DNA from: Dactylorhiza incarnata
Lineage: Eukaryota; Streptophyta; Magnoliopsida; Asparagales; Orchidaceae
NCBI GenBank assembly: GCA_033032865.1
Contig: JAWHQI010000305.1
Coordinates: forward strand, 2,731,501 to 2,795,500
Reading direction: 5' to 3'
DNA length: 64,000 nt
Shown: piece after piece, positions 44,583 through 54,319 of the stretch
How the letters are laid out: each line of letters begins with the position of its first letter
Numbering within the stretch: position 1 is the first letter of the stretch
Position numbers and translations under genes: made by a program
The notes under the pieces: model-generated
The model's database searches: none
What the model saw: the letters and a program-made list of their open reading frames with translations, nothing else
Told to the model about the DNA's origin: nothing

Positions 44583-44693
44583 CAATCACCGCTCTTTTCG
44601 AGCGTGGCTCACGCTCGGAAAGAAATGTCCAACCCTGCATATTCGACGAGTGTCGCTTGTAACCCGATTATCGGTGATATCTCGGAAAATACA

Positions 44694-45090
44694 TAACCCC
44701 CCCAAGGGGTCCCTCAACCTTGCCGACTAGTGAGAGCCCGGCTAGCGGAGCTACCTCGGGGGAAAAAACACTTAACCTCCCCGAGGGGCCTTCCTACCCT
44801 GCCGGCTAGTGAGAGCCCGACTAGCGGAGCCGCCTCGGGGGAAAAAACACTTAACCTCCCTGAGGGGCCTTGCTACCCTGCCGACTAGTGAGAGCCCGGC
44901 TAGCGGAGCCACCTTGGGGGAAAAAAACACTTACCCTCCCTGAGGGGCCTTCCTACCCTGCCGGCTAGTGAGAGCCCGGCTAGCGGAGCCACCTCGGGGG
45001 AAAAACACTTAACCTCCCCGAGGGGCCTTCCTGCCCTGCCGGCTAGTGAGAGCCCGGCTAGCGTAGCCACCTCGGGGGAAAAAACACTAT
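44694..45090 (-). repeat. 79-bp tandem array, five copies, inside A2
   Basis: 'tagtgagagcccg' recurs at 44728, 44807, 44886, 44966 and 45044. Units include 'cctcgggggaaaaaacact'. It lies between the A2 gag and its polypurine tract. Confidence 0.95.
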
Positions 45091-45093
45091 GGC

Positions 45094-45440
45094 CATCGAG
45101 CGGTTCCCGGCCCTGCCAGCTCGGTGGGAGCCTGGTCAGCGGGCCAGCGTCGAGGCTAAGTGCTTTTGAAACATCCTGCCATCGAGCGGTTTCCCGGCCC
45201 TGCCAGCTAGGTGGGAGCCTGGTCAGCGGGCCAGCATCGAGGCTAAGTACTTTTGAAACATCCTGCCATCGAGCGGTTCCCGGCCCTGCCAGCTAGGTGG
45301 GAGCCTGGTCAGCGGGCCAGCATCGAGGCTAAGTACTTTTGAAACATCATGCCATCGAGCGGTTCCCGGCCCTGCCAGCTAGGTGGGAGCCTGGTCAGCG
45401 GGCCAGCATCGAGGCTAAGTACTTTTAAAACATCCTGCCA
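45094..45440 (-). repeat. 86-bp tandem array, four copies, inside A2
   Basis: 'catcgagcggttcccggcc' starts units at 45094, 45180, 45267 and 45353, and each unit ends 'gaaacatcctgc' or a close variant. It adjoins the end of gag. Confidence 0.95.
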
Positions 45441-45553
45441 TTATATTAACCCTCCTAATACATGTGAGAAAACTAGGTACGGAAAACAAAACATCACATT
45501 ACATGGACTTAGGGGTAGAAATAAAAACTAAGCATGGAAACCCACTTGGTCTC

Positions 45554-45886
45554 TTACTCCCAAGTCTGGTCTTCCTCGACCTCCTCTGGTTGTTGAGGTT
45601 GCTGCCTTGGACCCCTTGCCTCCTTCAGTTCCAAGAACTCAGGGCAGGTGGATGTCGTGTGACCCTCCTCCTCGTGGAAGTCACAGTAGGGCAACTTAGC
45701 CACATCCCTTCTTTTTCCTCTTCTTTCCGCTTTCCTGGCTCTCCTCCTTCTTCCCCAACCGATTGCCATGGTTTGTTGGGGTGGTGGAGAGGGCGCCTTC
45801 GACTCCTGCCTCCACCCTGGGAGGTCAGTCTCTTCTTCCTGGAAGTTGTCCTCCTCCTGGTCGAACTTCCTCTCGGGGGCCTTCAC
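45554..45886 (-). CDS. 3' part of A2 gag (zinc-knuckle region), offset frame
   Basis: Encodes a Pro/Gln-rich linker, a basic stretch (GWGRRRRARKAERRGKRR) and a CX2HX4HX4C knuckle (CDFHEEEGHTTSTC) followed by PEFLEL, the nucleic-acid-binding end of a gypsy Gag. It is in a different frame from the capsid part, which ends at a TGA overlapping this frame's start, next to a run of six G. Either a one-base indel split a once continuous Gag, or translation shifts frame there. The knuckle spacing is the non-standard CHHC form common in plant gypsy Gags, also present in gypsy B. Confidence 0.7.
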   Translation of the reverse strand: MKAPERKFDQEEDNFQEEETDLPGWRQESKAPSPPPQQTMAIGWGRRRRARKAERRGKRRDVAKLPYCDFHEEEGHTTSTCPEFLELKEARGPRQQPQQPEEVEEDQTWE

Positions 45887-46613
45887 TCTCCCCCCTGCTG
45901 CCTTGCCTCTGGCTCACTCAGCTTGGCCAGCCTTCTTGTGAACTCCGGGTTGGCCTCCTCACTTTCAACTTCCTCGGCCGCCCTTTCCATCAACTCCTCA
46001 AAGGACACAGGAGCTCTTCTCTTGAGGTCCATTTTGAAGAAACTCTCCCGCAGCCCCACCGTGAAGGCGAGCTTGAGGGTGTACCCGGGCACTTCTTGGA
46101 CGAGGAGAACCTCCTCCCTGAACCATTCCAGATAGTGAGCCAGCGACTCCTCTGGTTCTTGGTTGATCTTGAAAAGTGCTTCGGCATCTTTCTTCTTCTT
46201 CCTTAACGTCGAGAAGCGTAGCAGGAAAACTCGGCGTAAGTCTTCGAAGGCATTGATGGATCCTGTAGGGAGCTGGTGGAACCACTCCCTGGCTTTCTCT
46301 TTGAGGGTGACGACGAAGAGCCGACACTTGAACGCGTCAGTCATGGGCACGATGGAGACCATGTCCTCAAACCCCTGCAGGTGCAGGACGGGGTCATCCT
46401 TGCCGAAGTAGTGAGACATCTCCATCCTTCCGAACCCCTCTGGAACAGGGGCCGAGAGGATCACTTCGCACAAAGGACCTCCTATGCTCGCCCCCTTTGG
46501 AGCTGGGCGGGACGGGGTTTGACACCTTCCCATTCGCCTACTTGGGTCTCGGCGAGTGGGGGTCGAGGACCTCCCCACACGCCAACTTGGGTCTCGGCGA
46601 GTGGGGGTCGAGG

Positions 46614-46649
<36 letters not shown>

Positions 46650-47010
46650 CCAACTTGGGTCTCGGCGAGTGGGGGTCGAGGACCTCCCCACCCGCCAACT
46701 TGGGTCTCGGCGAGTGGGGGTCGAGGACCTCCCCACCCGCCAACTTGGGTCTCGGCGAGTGGGGGTCGAGGACCTCCCCCCCCCCCCACCCTGGCACCTC
46801 CTCTCTGGTTGGTTGGTTGAGAGGGATCTCACCCTCCTGTCGGGGCGAGACCTCCGGACCACTTCCTCTCCTGCCATCGCCTATCGAGGCGAAAGCCACC
46901 TGCAAGGTCTGCAGGACCTCTTGCCTAAAATTTTCGAATATCTCCAACATCACCCCAGCCACCGGGGGCTGCGAGTGACCTGGGTCGGAACTTCCTCCAC
47001 CTCCGTCCAT
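45883..47010 (-). CDS. A2 Gag, capsid part with in-frame repeat and poly-Gly
   Basis: 375 open codons from ATG 47010. N-terminal about 75 residues with a helical segment (EIFENFRQEVLQTLQ); then a low-complexity region with about five copies of a 15-residue repeat (GGEVLDPHSPRPKLA type); a poly-Gly run encoded by 34 C on the plus strand (46615-46648); then a Retrotrans_gag domain (about residues 190-330). The last contains FVVTLKEKAREWFHQLPTGS and FEDLRRVFLLRFSTLRKKKK. The repeat is absent from ordinary gypsy Gags. The protein would supply particles in trans or dominate partner particles, while RT and integrase must come from another element. The ATG is the only one ahead of the conserved region near the primer site. 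Confidence 0.85.
46545..46795 (-). repeat. 45-bp in-frame minisatellite with C34 in A2 gag
   Basis: 'gccaacttgggtctcggcga' followed by 'gtgggggtcgaggacc' repeats at about 45-bp spacing, interrupted by 34 C. The 45-bp period preserves frame. On the coding strand it gives a Pro/Gly/Arg-rich 15-residue repeat. Confidence 0.93.
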
Positions 47011-47052
47011 GGAGCTCAGCTTGAGGCTTTCTTGAATCGGTCACACTCCATG

Positions 47053-47066
47053 CTCACCGCACCAAA
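47053..47066 (-). promoter_or_regulatory. Putative primer-binding site of A2
   Basis: On the minus strand TGGTGCGGTGAGC follows the LTR end after a few bases. The same phrase follows the A1 LTR end at 774. The priming tRNA is not identified; it is not initiator Met. Confidence 0.6.
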
Positions 47067-47067
47067 A

Positions 47068-47577
47068 TGTTGAAACCGACAACTCGGTCTCTGTGGAGTT
47101 CGGGGCCCTCAGCGAGGCTGAGGGGCGACCAACCCTTACTCCCCCCAAGGGAGAGCTCTAGGTTGAAGGTGTTGGAACTAAAACTGGACCAAGGGCTTAG
47201 TGGGGAGGTCCCGCCACATACCCGGAAGTCCCCTTGGAACTTCCCCTCCCAAGCCACTACTAAGCTTGGGCACCACTGGAGCCTCTCCTCACCCCCTAGA
47301 GAGACTTGGGGAGGGAGAGAGGGAAGGAGAGAGCTAGCCTAGAGATGAGAGATCCCTCCAAATGGTGCCCCTTGGTCCTATTTATAGGATTCTTGAAGTT
47401 GGGCTGCAAATAGCCAGAAACTGGTTTGCCAGATTACCGAAATACCCCTGAATTGGGCTGCGGGTAGCCGAATCCCGCTGTTCTGAAATGCTAAGCGTAG
47501 ACCACCGGACTGCGAATAGCCAGAACTGGACTATGAATAGCAAAACTGGACGAGGGGGGGGGGCCTCCCCTGGGCGA

Positions 47578-47613
<36 letters not shown>

Positions 47614-47826
47614 CGAGACCCCTCCCCCTCTCCGCCCCAACCTCTTGGGCGAGAGGGGGGGCGAGTCCCCCTCCCCCTCTCCGCCCCAACCTCCTGGGCG
47701 AGAGGGGGGGGGGGGGGGGGGGGGCGAGACCCTCTCCGCCCCTGCCGCTCTTTCTGCGTGGTTCGATGCTACCAAACTGCCTCCCCCGGATCCTTGGGAG
47801 TACTCGGCGAATTTCGGGGTTGTACA
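47068..47826 (-). repeat. 5' LTR of A2 (759 bp)
   Basis: Termini identical to the 3' LTR; TATAAATAG at 47387-47379. The U3 array (47555-47745) has three units and G tracts of 34 (47580-47613) and 21 (47704-47724), compared with five units and G18/G47 in the partner LTR. Confidence 0.93.
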
Positions 47827-48108
47827 CTCACTTTTGTTCTCCCGGAAGGCGACTCTGCATTCTCACTTTTGTTCTCCAATATTCTCAGAAGGAAAAAGAC
47901 TTAGTTTTTCTGGAGGTGGTCTGTCACCTTCGGAACTCTTTCTCTCTCTCTCTCTATTATTGTAACGAGCGGCGGCCTGTCGCGCTCGACTTCTAAGTCT
48001 CTAATTGTAACCCCCCTGAAGATAGTGGAAGTTTGGTCGGCGCAGCTCCGGCCGCGCGGTTTTTTACCCTTTCCGGGTTTTCCACGTTAAAAAGTCTCAG
48101 TGTACTCA

Positions 48109-48990
48109 ACGAACCTCTAATTGACTGTTTGTGCGCTCGGTTCGCTTCCGAGTTAAGGTGGTTTAATTTGACCGGTCTACCAAAGCACCCGAGCGACCCG
48201 CAACAGGTACTGTCGTTGCTGAGGCACTGAGACCGAGTACGACAGCTTGTAAATTCACAAAAGAAAACCTTTTGAGCATTAATAAAGCTAGGTTGCAGAT
48301 GATATTATATCGTTTTTTTTTTTTTGTAAAATTGGGATTGGTTGGGGTCGAACACATAGCTGCACCCACTGCTGCCTGCTAGGGAGGAAATTTCGAGTCG
48401 GTGGAGGGCCCACGGTGTCGTGGGGCACACGCAACCTTGCATTCCTATTGGTTGCGGACTTTGTCCGGGACGCGTATACAAGAATTGCGCGCTGCCGGGA
48501 CATAATACTTTCCAAGTGTGGGGTGTGTTTAGTTATATTGAAATATATGTCGGGTGTATTGTTCTATTATATGTTACAAATAATTATTTAGTTGTTTGAA
48601 TGTTGTTAAATTATTTTATTATATGAGTATTTAATAACACCGTGCTTGTCACGTTTAATGGATTTCCTACATATATTGATGTCGTTCTGAATTAAATATT
48701 ACTGCATATGATTATCGTTTAGTTGATAATTTAATATTTACAAAGTTTAATACAATGCAGATTACGTCCATGAGTTGCTGACCGGAGGTGGTGGGCGGCA
48801 GCTGGGAACGACGGTATTTTGCCGTTTATAGAGGGTGGTGGCTGGGAACGGAGGTGGAAGACAGATAAACCAACGGAGGAGTGCCTGACGATGGCGTTCG
48901 CTGCAATCGCGCCGGATGGCCAATAGCACGCCAAACAGTCCCTTAATGTTGGCAATGCAAGAGTAGCATTGATTCAAACGGAGCTAATTA
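48109..48990. other. Unassigned sequence between LTR B and the LINE tail
   Basis: No ORF with recognisable similarity. The AT-rich stretch 48530-48760 and the G-rich stretch 48780-48900 hold no TIR or tandem array that I can define. The LINE tail begins at 48991. Confidence 0.4.
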
Positions 48991-49016
48991 CAACAACAAC
49001 AACAACACTCAAGCCT

Positions 49017-50573
49017 TTATCCCACCATAGTGGGGTCGGCTATATGGATCCTCTGTCGCCATTGCGCCCTATCTTTAAGCATAGTCTCATTAATGCCTAA
49101 GTACATCATATCTTTCTTTATAGTTTCATTCCAAGTCTTTTTTGGTCTACCCCTCCCCCGTTTAACATGTCTAGTGACTAAACTCTCACAACGCCTAACA
49201 GGTGCCTCTAATGGTTTCCTATGTACATGTCCAAACCATCTTAAACGAGCTTCTCGCATCTTCTCTACAATTGGCGCCACTCCTATCTTATCCCTGATAC
49301 ATTCATTCCTAATTTTATCCAGTCTCGTGTGATCACACATCCACCTAAGCATTCTCATCTCCGCGACTCCCATTTTTTGCTCGTGTACACCATTCACTGC
49401 CCAACACTCAGAACCGTAGAGCATTGCAGGCCTAATTGCAGTACGGTAAAACTTGCCTTTAAGTTTTAGTGGTACTTTACGATCACATAGGATCCCAGAC
49501 GCGCCTCTCCACTTCAACCAACCAGCTTGGATTCTATGAATCACATCTTTATCTACACCTCCATCTTTTTGAATTATCGATCCCAGATATTTAAAGCACT
49601 CACTGCGGGAAATATCTTGGTCACCCAATTTAATGACGGAGTCATCTGACCTTCTTGCACTACTAAATTTAAGCTCTATATACTCTGTCTTTGTCCTGCT
49701 CAACCTAAAACCCTTCTTTTCTAAAGTGTCTCGCCAAGATTCCAGTTTTCTAAAGCGTCTCATCGACCAAAACAATATCATCTGCAAATAATAAACACCA
49801 AGGTATTGCTTGCTGGATATGTCCGGTGAGCTCATCTAAGATAAAGGTAAAGAGGTAAGGGCTTAAAGCTGACCCTTGATGTAAGCCAACAACGATAGGG
49901 AATTCCTGTGTTAATCCTCCAGATGTCCTCACCCTGGTCACTGAATTTGTATACATATCTTTGATTACGTCAATGTATGATACATTTACACCTTTCTTTT
50001 CTAAGACTCTCCACAAGACCTCTCTTGGAACCCTATCATACGCCTTCTCCAGATCGATAAACAACATATGCAAATCTTTGTCTTTCCCGATAGTTATCAA
50101 TGAGTCTCCTCAAGAGATGTATAGCTTCCATGGTTGACCTCCCTGGCATGAATCCAAATTGATTCTCTGAGATGCTAGTCTCTCGTCTAACTCGTCTCTC
50201 TATTACTCGTTCTCATAGTTTCATAGTATGACTCATTAATTTAATTCCCCTGTAATTGACACAATTTTGTATATCTCCTTTGTTCTTATACAAAGGTACC
50301 AAAATACTTTCTCTCCATTGGTCTGACATCCTTTTTGTCTTCAGTATCTTATTGAAGAAACTTGTAAGCCATAAAATTCCTTCCCTCCCTAAGCATTTCC
50401 ATACTTCAATGGGTATATCGTCTGGTCCAACCGCCTTTCCATTTTTCATCTTCTTCAGAGCGTCATCTATCTCTGATGCTTGAATTTTACGATAAAAAGT
50501 TATGTCTCTATACTCCTCCGATTTACTTAACTCTTCCAAGTTCAGTTCATTATCTTTTCCTTCATTGTATAGT
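49017..50573 (-). pseudogene. LINE reverse transcriptase domain, broken frames
   Basis: Read on the minus strand. 50539-50213 encodes the RT N-terminal motifs (KMKNGKAVGPDDIP, ILVPLYKNKGD, NYRGI); 50100-49750 encodes [14 protein letters not shown], the [13 protein letters not shown] motif and the catalytic FADDIVL; 49835-49017 encodes the thumb and C-terminal region (LGSIIQKDG, MRMLRWM, GRGRPKKTW). The three blocks are in different frames, separated by indels near 50210 and 49800. All core RT motifs are recognisable, so decay is moderate. No RNase H domain, as expected for RTE. Confidence 0.88.
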
Positions 50574-50884
50574 TGATAAAAGTATCATTTCCATCGCTCC
50601 TTAATAGCCACATCATCCGTCAAAACCGTATCTGTTTCATCTTTTATGCATTTAATTTGGCTTAAATCTCTTGTCTTCCTCTCTCTAGCTCGAGCAATTT
50701 TATATATATCGCGCTCTCCATCTTTGGTATCTAGTCGTTTGTAAAATTCTTCATAAGCTTGACTTCTTGCTTTACTTACTGCATTTTTAGCTTATTTATT
50801 GGCGACTTTATACTTTGTCAAGTTTTCATCATTCCTACAAGCATATAATGTTTTGTAGCTGACCCTCTTTGCCCTCACTTTGTC

Positions 50885-51942
50885 TTACACTTCCTTTTTC
50901 CACCACCAAGATTCTTTTTGTGGGGGCGCGCGACCTTTTGACTCTCCAAGTACGTTCTTTCCACTTATCCTTAAATGAGAAGACATAACTTCCCATGCGA
51001 CACTAGGATCAACATAAGGATCATCAACTAGTCGTTCTATAACTGCTGCCTTGAAAACAACCTGTTTTTCCTTCATCAAGTTCCACCACCGAATTTTTGG
51101 CAACACTTTTGTCTTTCTCTTAAAGTTACTATATTCAATTTGCACATCCAGCACCACTAGCCTATGTTGCGTTGTCAAACTTTCTCCTGGTATGACTTTG
51201 CAATCCTTACAAATCTTTTATCCATTTTGCGAGTCATAAAATAGTCAATTTGTGACTTATTTTGTCCGCTCTTGAACGTAATTAAGTGTTCTTCCCTCTT
51301 TATGTAGAACGTATTTGTCACAATTAGCTCGTGTGCTATGGCAAAGTCTAGAATAGTTCTTCCTTCTTCATTTCTTTCTCCATACCCAAATCCTCCATGA
51401 ACATCTGTATAATCCGTATTTTGCTTCCCTACATGTCCATTTAAGTCTCCTCCAATGAAAATTTTCTCGCTTTGTGGGATTTCTCTTACCAAATCATCTA
51501 AGTCTTCCCAAAATTGTACTTTAATAGCTTCATTTAATCCTACTTGTGGCGCATAAGCACTAATTACATTAATAGTTTCCTTTCCTACGATTAAGTTAAG
51601 ATCTAAGATTCTATCACCTTTTCTGCTTACCCCAACAACTCCATCCCTCCAAGTAGTATCTACAATAATACCTACTCCATTTCTTGTTTTATTTTTTCCT
51701 GTGTACCATAATTTAAAACCTGAATTATCTAGAAATTTAGCTTTCTCACCCACCCATTTAGTCTCTTGCAGACATAAAATATTTATCTTTCTCATAATCA
51801 TTGTATCCACTACTTCCATCGCTTTTCCCGTTAGCGTACCTATATTCCAACTTCCAAACCTAAGTCGATCACAAATCCTACGATCAACTTTTCTAGGACG
51901 CCTAATATGTGAGGGCTCTTGCATATTTGACACTACACCCAA
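50885..51942 (-). pseudogene. LINE AP-endonuclease domain, broken frame
   Basis: 51942-51175 encodes an exonuclease/endonuclease/phosphatase fold: SWNIGTLTG (start of domain), CLQETKW (catalytic Glu), SAYAPQ, GGDLNGHVG (Asp/Asn) and QIDYFM. The final His motif (TQHRLVVLDV) is in a neighbouring frame (51178-50885), so one indel at about 51176 splits the domain. The linker toward RT has further stops (around 50880 and 50575). The enzyme would nick target DNA to start target-primed reverse transcription. Confidence 0.88.
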
Positions 51943-51949
51943 GTCCTCT

Positions 51950-53110
51950 TGGAGATGTAGCGGTCACCTTGTAGCAGTAGACTCCTCGGTCGGTGCGGAA
52001 GGCGGTATGCTCTTCGTCCGCGGGGTTCATCCTTATCTGGTTGTAACCCGAATAAGCATCCATGAAGCTGAGCAGCTCATGGCCGGCCGTAGCGTCGACG
52101 AGTTGGTCAATCCTCGGGAGGGGGAAGCTGTCTTTTGGGCATGCTTGGTTCAGATTGATGTAGTCGACGCACATTCGCCATTTTCCCGAGGCCTTTTTTA
52201 CCATGACTATGTTGGCGAGCCATGTGGGGTATTCTGCTTCGCGTATGAACCGTGCTTCCAGGAGCTTAGCTACTTCCTCCTCGATCGCCTTCAAACGCTC
52301 GGGGGCAAAGTTCCTCTTCTTTTGAATTACAGGCCTGCATGCGGGGTTGATGTTTAACGAGTGATAGATAACGTCAGGATCTACCCCGGGCATGTCCTCT
52401 GGGCTCCAAGCGAAAATGTCCTCGTTCTCCTGTAGGAAGGTTGTGAACCTTTCTCGCTCCTCTTGTGACAAGAGTGACCCGACCTGAACAGTCCGAGTCG
52501 GGTCTCGTTGGGAAAGTGGTACTTCTACTAGCCCTTCAACGGGCGCTCCTCGCTGCAAAGTAGCCTCGTCTCGTAGGTCAAAGTTATTGATGTTGAGGGT
52601 GGTTTCCCTTACTGGTTGAGCCTGCTTCAGATAGCAGGTTCTGGCTGCCTCTTGGTCCCCTCTTACGACTCCTATGCCTGCGCCAGTTGGGAACTTCATA
52701 GCCAGATGCAGAATGGAAGGGATTGCCCCGAAGATTGACTGGAGCGATCTCCCGAAGATGGCATTATAGGCGGAGGTGGACTCTACCACCATGAACTGGA
52801 TGTTGTGCGTTGACTGTATTGGAAACTCGCCCAATGTGACTGGGAGAATGATCATGCCCTGCACCAGAACAGGTCTATTGTCGAAGCCGTAGATGGGCCC
52901 GGCCGCAGGACTAAGCTGGTCCTTCGTGAGCTTCATACTCTGCAAGGTGGAGAGGAACAGGACATCGACTGAGCTTCCGTTGTCGACCAGTATTCTTTTT
53001 ACCTTGAAGCAGGGATCCCCGATCCCTGCGCTGATCACGAGCGGATCCTGGTGCGGAAGCCGCAACCCTTGCAAGTCTTCATCTCCGAAAGCTATCGTAA
53101 TATCCTGCTT
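51950..53110 (-). pseudogene. Gypsy B protease and N-terminal reverse transcriptase
   Basis: Retroviral-type aspartic protease with DNGSSVDVLF (about 52998-52969), followed by a linker, the primer-grip region upstream of RT, and RT motifs VMVKKASGKWRMCVDYINLN, PLPRIDQLVDATAG and FMDAYSGYNQI (first catalytic Asp). The frame ends at DRGVYCYKV, before the YxDD box, where LINE sequence begins. Upstream the frame continues to about 53110 (KLKQDITIAFGDEDLQGL) and is separated from gag by frame shifts, one beside a run of seven A at about 53112. Truncated, so inactive. Confidence 0.85.
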
Positions 53111-53167
53111 GAGTTTTTTTGTCTTCGTGGTCTCTTACGGGCTGGGCAATCGAGAGGATTTGCGATG

Positions 53168-54268
53168 CTAAGACGGGGGGTCCGGCGATCGTCTCGATTT
53201 CTCCCACCATCGGCCTTCCTCCACCTGCGCCTCGGGGGGCGGGGGCTGCTCCCCTGCCTCCCTGGGCTTCTGGGGCTGATTGGGAATCTGGCCTTGTAAG
53301 AATCTTCCCAGGAGTCCCTGGCGGATGAGGCGCTCGATTTCGTCTTTAAGTCTGGTGCACTCCTCGGTGGTATGCCCGGTTCCCCGATGAAACTCGCAGT
53401 ACCTGGACTGGTCGCCCCTTGGATTTGGCGGGGGTATCCGGGGCATGCGGAGTTCGGGGTTGTTCTGAATGGCGTAGAGCACATTCGTTCTGGTGGTGTT
53501 CAACGGGGTGTAGGTCCTGGGCGGCTGTGGTCCCAGATCCCTTCGGGGGTCACACCGACGCTCGTCGCTGCGGCGCTCCTCGCCGCGACGTTCTTCTCGT
53601 TCGCGAGGGGCTTGATCTGATCCCCTCTTCCTTCCTTGGCTTCCTTCGAACTGCCGACGGTACGCTTCGATGGCCTCATCTGCAGCTATTTGTGCTTCAA
53701 CCCGATGAACGAGGTCGGGGTAACTTGGTACGGTTTCTCTCATGAGAGCCGAGTAGAAGCCACTTGGGCGGAGTCCTCCCAAGAAAACTCCTCGCAGGAG
53801 CTCGGGGTCAACCCCTGGGATCTGCCGAGCCTCGGTAGTGAAGCATCGGAAGAAGTCCTTGAGTGTCTCTCCGTCGTTCTGGCGGATCCCTGAGAGATGG
53901 GAGGGATCCCGGACAATTTGGCGGTTGGCGATGAACTGATCCACGAACTGTTGCGCCATTTCTGTGAAGTTGTTGATGGCCCCATTCCGCAGAGAATGGA
54001 ACCAAGTGCGCGCTTGTCCCTTCAAGGTTGCCGGGAACACTTGGCAGAGGAGCTGATCAGGAGCGTTGTAAATCCTCATGACGGTGGTGAAGTGATTGAC
54101 ACGTTCCAAAGGATCGTCCGTCCCGTCGAATGTCTCGATACTGGGAAGCTTGAAGCCATTCGGAATTGGATGGGCTAGGACTTGAGGCGACAGCGGGGAG
54201 CCCTGATGCGCGGGACGGCAGGCGAGTGCGGCGCGTCGCCCTGCTTGGGCGTACTCTTCTTCTATCAT
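53168..54268 (-). CDS. Gypsy B Gag
   Basis: 366 open codons. Residues about 30-190 form a Retrotrans_gag capsid domain (FDGTDDPLERVNHF, FPATLKGQARTWFHSL, FRCFTTEARQIPGVD). A basic, Glu/Arg-rich linker (about 205-255) follows, then the CHHC knuckle CEFHRGTGHTTEEC with a TRLKDEIERLI helix, and a Pro-rich tail. The capsid is complete and open, in contrast to the broken pol. It ends in RSPDPPS and a stop, with pol in other frames downstream. The start at 54268 is the first Met of the frame (ATGATAGAAGAAGAG). Confidence 0.88.
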   Translation of the reverse strand: MIEEEYAQAGRRAALACRPAHQGSPLSPQVLAHPIPNGFKLPSIETFDGTDDPLERVNHFTTVMRIYNAPDQLLCQVFPATLKGQARTWFHSLRNGAINNFTEMAQQFVDQFIANRQIVRDPSHLSGIRQNDGETLKDFFRCFTTEARQIPGVDPELLRGVFLGGLRPSGFYSALMRETVPSYPDLVHRVEAQIAADEAIEAYRRQFEGSQGRKRGSDQAPREREERRGEERRSDERRCDPRRDLGPQPPRTYTPLNTTRTNVLYAIQNNPELRMPRIPPPNPRGDQSRYCEFHRGTGHTTEECTRLKDEIERLIRQGLLGRFLQGQIPNQPQKPREAGEQPPPPEAQVEEGRWWEKSRRSPDPPS

Positions 54269-54319
54269 ATCACGTATTTCTTCTCACGTAGTTCTTTCCG
54301 TTGCTCGCTCAGGGGCAGC

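Larger units (their letters stand above)
43710..47826 (-). mobile_element. Gag-only Ty3/gypsy element A2
   Basis: Complete non-autonomous LTR element on the minus strand: 5' LTR 47068-47826, primer site, gag (about 47010-45554), two minisatellite arrays, purine-rich tract near 44590-44610, and 3' LTR 43710-44582. A perfect 5-bp target duplication ctcac lies at 43705-43709 and 47827-47831. No protease, RT, RNase H or integrase. This matches the architecture described for TR-GAG elements in plants (terminal repeats plus Gag, mobilised by an autonomous partner). LTR substitution differences of about 1-2 percent by eye suggest a fairly recent insertion. Confidence 0.93.
42790..48108 (+). repeat. 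Family-B gypsy LTR-like unit (split by element A2)
   Basis: It has the same order as the minus-strand LTR at 54320-55790: GC-rich palindromic array (42950-43170), repeated 'tctcactttttgtctttc' phrases, TATAAAAGG at 43550, an R region with 'gcggaattctccttc', repeated 'tctcacttttgttctcc' and an end at 'cagtgtactca' (48108). Element A2 inserted at 43709/47827. The left edge is approximate; following internal sequence (48109-48240) does not match gypsy B, so it may be a solo LTR or a related family. Confidence 0.7.
48991..51945 (-). mobile_element. Decayed RTE-clade LINE
   Basis: Minus-strand non-LTR retrotransposon with an AP-endonuclease followed by reverse transcriptase and a 3' tail of five TTG units (plus strand 'caacaacaacaacaac' at 48991-49006). 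The tail type and the protein style match plant RTE elements, often misannotated as craniofacial development protein 2-like. About 2.95 kb, close to full RTE length. Several stops and frame changes show it is dead. Its 5' edge abuts gypsy B RT sequence. Confidence 0.9.

Noticed and set aside
45464..46206. Plus-strand ORFs of 147-223 codons
   Set aside because: Antisense shadows of the A2 gag, whose minus-strand frame has clear capsid and zinc-knuckle motifs.
51175..51942. Host 'craniofacial development protein 2-like' gene
   Set aside because: That name is a common misannotation of RTE LINE endonuclease; RT and a TTG tail follow on the same strand.
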